Assembly (NCBI GenBank): GCA_016933295.1
Contig: JAFGBG010000078.1
Coordinates: forward strand, 1 to 50,860
DNA: 50,860 nucleotides
Origin: Sedimentisphaerales bacterium
GTDB taxonomy: Bacteria > Planctomycetota > Phycisphaerae > Sedimentisphaerales > Anaerobacaceae
Reading direction: 5' to 3'
Program-made: the position numbers and the translations under genes
Notes under the pieces: model-generated
Told to the model about the DNA's origin: nothing
The model's input: only the letters and a program-made list of their open reading frames with translations
Database searches by the model: none
In this document: one piece after another, positions 47,550-50,860 of the stretch
How the letters are laid out: each line of letters begins with the position of its first letter
Numbering within the stretch: position 1 is the first letter of the stretch

Positions 47550-49418
47550 TTACGTTTCTTTTGTTAAATCGTAGGAGATGTTATAAACTTCGCCGTCGAA
47601 GACGGTATTGACCCTGTAGCCGGAGTTGTGGAAAACCGCCAGCATCGGCTTGTTGTTCGGCAGAACCTTCGCATAGAATTTTTTGACGCCGCGAAGCTTG
47701 GCGATTTGAGTGATATAGTCCAGCAGAAACGTCCCCATCCCTTTGCTTTGCCATTCGTCCTGAACGAGAAACGCCACCTCGGCGGATTGGCCGTCCGGAT
47801 CGAGGAAATACTGGGCGATTGCAACAATTTCCTCCTCTGAAACACCGGGCACGACGCCGATAATCGCTATGTCTTTCCTGAAGTCTATATTGGCCAGTTG
47901 CTGAACGTCACTGTGAGGAAAAACCATCGTTCCCGCCATATAGCGTGTCTGTACCGATTTCTCGCTCAGCGAATAAAGCATTTCCGACAGGGCCGACTCG
48001 TCGGAAGGCTTGACAGGCCTGAAAAATATTTCCGTTCCATCCCGCAGCGTGTTGTAATGTTCCAGATCCTGAGGATAGTCCACCTGGTCCCAGGCCAGCT
48101 CGATCTGGTCCTGGTAAATATATTTCTGAGCTTTTGCCGCTTGTATGAGTTCGTTTCTGAATTTCGGGTGGGCTATATTAATCAGGGCAAGCACTCTCTC
48201 GCGGATGGTTTTGCCGTGCAGATAGGCTATGCCGTGCTCGGTGACGACATAATGCACGTCGCCCCGCGTTGTCACGACACCGGCGCCTTCGGTCAAATGA
48301 GATACAATCCTGCTGACCTTTCCGCCTTTTGCCGTCGAGGGCATAGCGATGATGGCCTTGCCGCCCCGGCTTCTTGCCGCACCACGGATAAAATCGACCT
48401 GGCCGCCGATACCGCTGTAGAACCTGTAACCCAGCGAATCGGCGCAAACCTGCCCTGTCAAATCGACCTCCAGGCCCACGTTAATCGCGACCATCTTTTC
48501 CTGCTGGCTTATAATGCTGACATCGTTTACATATTCCGTCGGATGAAACTCGAAGAAAGGATTGTCGTTGATATAATCGTACAGCCGCTGAGAGCCCATA
48601 CAGAAACTGGCGACGATTTTCCCCCGGTCGAAGGATTTTTTGGCGCAGGTAATCGCCCCGCACTCGACCAGGTCGATAATCCAGTCGCTGAACATCTCCG
48701 TATGAATGCCGAGGTCTTTCTTGTACGCAAGGTACTCGACAAGGGCCTGAGGCACATTTCCTATGCCGCATTCGATTGTGCTGCCGTCTTCGACGAGCCG
48801 TGAGACATTCTGGCCTATCAGGCGCAGCACTTCATCCGGCTCCGGCACGGGAATCTCGATAATATTTTCATCGCACGGGACAAGAACATCGATATTGTTT
48901 ATGTGCAGAAAGCTGCTGCCGTATGTTCGCGGCATATTGCTGTTTATCTGTGCGATTACATACCTGGCGTTGGCTGCGGCGGATTTTACGATATCCACAG
49001 ATACTCCCAGACTGCACAGGCCGTTTGCGTCGGGCGGTGATACGGATATCAAGGCGAAATCGATCGGTATCCGCCCGGATTCGAATTCCATCGGAATCTC
49101 GGAAAGAAATATCGGCGTATAATCTCCGATTCCCCTCTCGAAGGCATCGCGAACGTTGTCGGCTATAAACAGGCTGTTCATCTTGAATTTGTCACGATAT
49201 TTTTCAGCCGCGTATGGGGCTTTGCCCATCGTCAGCAGGTGAACAACGTGAACATCGCGAATACCGCCGGTATTGGCAACCAGGGCATCGACGAGATGCT
49301 GCGGCTGGCCGCAGCCGGTCCCGATAAATACGCTGTTGCCGGACTTGATTAGTTTCATTGCCGCAGAGGCGGTTTTTATTTTATCTTTGTATTTTTCTTT
49401 CCAGTCGAAACTCTGCAT
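47550..49418 (-). CDS. Acetyl-CoA hydrolase/CoA-transferase fused to C-terminal GNAT acetyltransferase domain
   Basis: CoA-transferase 'FIGTGCGQPQHLVDAL', 'GIGNVPQAL', 'YSGIGGQVDFIRGAARSRGGKAIIAMPSTAKGG', 'VVTEHGIAYLHGKTIRER'; GNAT 'TEIFFRPVKPSDESALSEMLYSLSEKSVQTRYM...EVAFLVQDEWQSKGMGTFLLDYI'. Confidence 0.92.
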   Translation of the reverse strand: MQSFDWKEKYKDKIKTASAAMKLIKSGNSVFIGTGCGQPQHLVDALVANTGGIRDVHVVHLLTMGKAPYAAEKYRDKFKMNSLFIADNVRDAFERGIGDYTPIFLSEIPMEFESGRIPIDFALISVSPPDANGLCSLGVSVDIVKSAAANARYVIAQINSNMPRTYGSSFLHINNIDVLVPCDENIIEIPVPEPDEVLRLIGQNVSRLVEDGSTIECGIGNVPQALVEYLAYKKDLGIHTEMFSDWIIDLVECGAITCAKKSFDRGKIVASFCMGSQRLYDYINDNPFFEFHPTEYVNDVSIISQQEKMVAINVGLEVDLTGQVCADSLGYRFYSGIGGQVDFIRGAARSRGGKAIIAMPSTAKGGKVSRIVSHLTEGAGVVTTRGDVHYVVTEHGIAYLHGKTIRERVLALINIAHPKFRNELIQAAKAQKYIYQDQIELAWDQVDYPQDLEHYNTLRDGTEIFFRPVKPSDESALSEMLYSLSEKSVQTRYMAGTMVFPHSDVQQLANIDFRKDIAIIGVVPGVSEEEIVAIAQYFLDPDGQSAEVAFLVQDEWQSKGMGTFLLDYITQIAKLRGVKKFYAKVLPNNKPMLAVFHNSGYRVNTVFDGEVYNISYDLTKET

Positions 49419-49421
49419 TTT

Positions 49422-50860
49422 TTACGCTTCCAAACTCATTCTTGCATCAACTGCAATTGGAGTCGTCCCTTCGGGGCCGACAACATAAGGATTAATATCC
49501 ATTTCCTGAATCTGAGGGAATTCCGTCACCAATTGCGAAAGTCTTTGCAGCCCCTCAGCTATTTTATCTATGTCCACGCCTTCCTGGCCGCGAACTCCCT
49601 TGAGCATCTTATACGTCCTGGTGTTGACCAGCATTTGCTTTGCCTCGTCGGCGGTAAGCGGCGCCAGATAAAAAGAGACGTCTTTTAGGACTTCCACCAT
49701 AATTCCGCCCATGCCGAACATCATCAAAGGCCCGAAATGCGGATCGCGATTCATACCGAGTATCACTTCTTTGCCGCTTTTGCACATCTCCTGAACGAGA
49801 ACACCGAGGATATGCGCTTCGGGCTGTTTTTTAGGTACCCTGTACATCATCAAATCGAAGGCGTCTTTAACTTCCTGCTCGCTTTTTAAGCCGATTTTAA
49901 CGCCGCCGACGTCGGATTTGTGCAGAATATCCGGCGACCAGATTTTCAGCACAACCGGAAATCCCAATTGCTGGGCGATACTCGCCGCCTGATCGGCGGT
50001 GGTAGCAATCGAACCTTTTGGTGTGACGAAGCCGTATGCTTCGAGAATTTCTTTCGATTCGGTCTCACCGACTTCCCGAATTCCCTGCCGCAGATGCCTC
50101 TCGACTATATTCTCAACCTTGCGGCGGTTTACCGGGAAAAGTTTCACGACGCGTTTCGGTCTCGAACGCCATCTAACGTAATCGCATAAAACCTTGATGG
50201 TTGATACGGCATTATCCGTAGCATCATATTGGGGAATTCTGCCTTCTCGCAGAATCTTCACACCATCTGCAACCTTGCTTGCGCCGAGAAAACAGGTAAG
50301 AATCGGTTTTTTTGGCTTTTGGCGTGATATTTTTACGATTGTCTCGGCGGTAGCCGCCGCTTCCGTCATCGCCTGCGGCGTAAGCAGGACAAGCACTATA
50401 TCCACATTTGGATCATCAAGAGCGACACTCAATGCAAAGCTGTATCTCTCGGCGAGCGCATCTCCTAAAACATCGATGGGATTATTAACATTTGCCGCCG
50501 GAGGCAGTTCCGCGGTTAATTTTTTTACCGTCTGTTCATCCAGTTTGGCAAAAGTCAATCCTCTACGCTCGATGGAATCTGCGGCCATAATTCCCGGACC
50601 GCCGGCGTTTGTAATAACAGCGACTCTCGGGCCCGCCGGAAGTGGCTGATTTGCAAAGGCCTGGGCATAGTCGAACTGCTGCTTTATGGAATCACAGCGA
50701 ATAATACCGGCCCTCTCGAACGCTGATTCATAAGCTGTTTCGCTGCCGGCAAGACTACCGGTGTGGGATGATGCCGCTTTGGCGCCGGCCGATGTTCCGC
50801 CGGATTTGATAAGAAGGATTGGTTTGATATGAGAAATCTGCTCGGCCTGACGAACGAAAA
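49422..50860 (-). CDS. ADP-forming acyl-CoA synthetase / acetate-CoA ligase (partial, runs off the window)
   Basis: The ORF-track start at 50588 is internal: the frame stays open to the window edge and encodes 'ILLIKSGGTSAGAKAASSHTGSLAGSETAYESAFERAGIIRCDSIKQQFDYAQAFANQPLPAGPRVAVITNAGGPGIMAADSIE'; ATP-grasp part 'FPVVLKIWSPDILHKSDVGGVKIGL'. Confidence 0.93.
   Translation of the reverse strand, partial: FVRQAEQISHIKPILLIKSGGTSAGAKAASSHTGSLAGSETAYESAFERAGIIRCDSIKQQFDYAQAFANQPLPAGPRVAVITNAGGPGIMAADSIERRGLTFAKLDEQTVKKLTAELPPAANVNNPIDVLGDALAERYSFALSVALDDPNVDIVLVLLTPQAMTEAAATAETIVKISRQKPKKPILTCFLGASKVADGVKILREGRIPQYDATDNAVSTIKVLCDYVRWRSRPKRVVKLFPVNRRKVENIVERHLRQGIREVGETESKEILEAYGFVTPKGSIATTADQAASIAQQLGFPVVLKIWSPDILHKSDVGGVKIGLKSEQEVKDAFDLMMYRVPKKQPEAHILGVLVQEMCKSGKEVILGMNRDPHFGPLMMFGMGGIMVEVLKDVSFYLAPLTADEAKQMLVNTRTYKMLKGVRGQEGVDIDKIAEGLQRLSQLVTEFPQIQEMDINPYVVGPEGTTPIAVDARMSLEA

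Noticed and set aside
49422-50588. ORF-track call of a complete 388-aa protein starting at 50588
   Set aside because: The frame remains open upstream to the window edge and encodes conserved acyl-CoA synthetase sequence (SSHTGSLAGS), so this ATG is internal.

Overview
The window looks like chromosomal DNA from a planctomycete, probably a Phycisphaerae/Sedimentisphaerales-type lineage. This is inferred from protein types (prepilin-like, PEP-CTERM, dockerin, LamG, GLUG, ECF sigma plus Ser/Thr kinase-TPR) and is not proven. About 31 credible CDSs are present. The left half (1-25 kb) is dominated by secreted or surface repeat proteins and an ECF sigma / Ser-Thr kinase-TPR pair. The middle holds an FAD/Fe-S oxidoreductase, an MlaEF-type ABC transporter, a four-gene phosphorelay cluster and fhs-folD. 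The right end is an acetate/acyl-CoA block: porin, Acs, OFA-type MFS, AcuC-like deacetylase, GH15, CoA-transferase-GNAT fusion and a partial ADP-forming acyl-CoA synthetase. No rRNA, tRNA, CRISPR array or transposase was recognised. The most interesting signals are: (1) several families of short, degenerate 'word-repeat' imperfect palindromes, concentrated at 25.2-25.73 kb, some of which have entered coding sequence and supply protein termini; (2) a candidate acetyl-CoA/protein-acetylation control module in which Acs, a GNAT domain and an AcuC-type deacetylase are neighbours and the parts of a Pat-like enzyme are distributed over adjacent ORFs; (3) a multi-receiver phosphorelay ending in an apparently degenerate kinase, with no DNA-binding output; (4) gene remnants: a dockerin half in a shifted frame, a receiver-domain tail, and a possible YrdC/Sua5 N-terminus. 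All family names come from reading the translations by eye; no database search was run.
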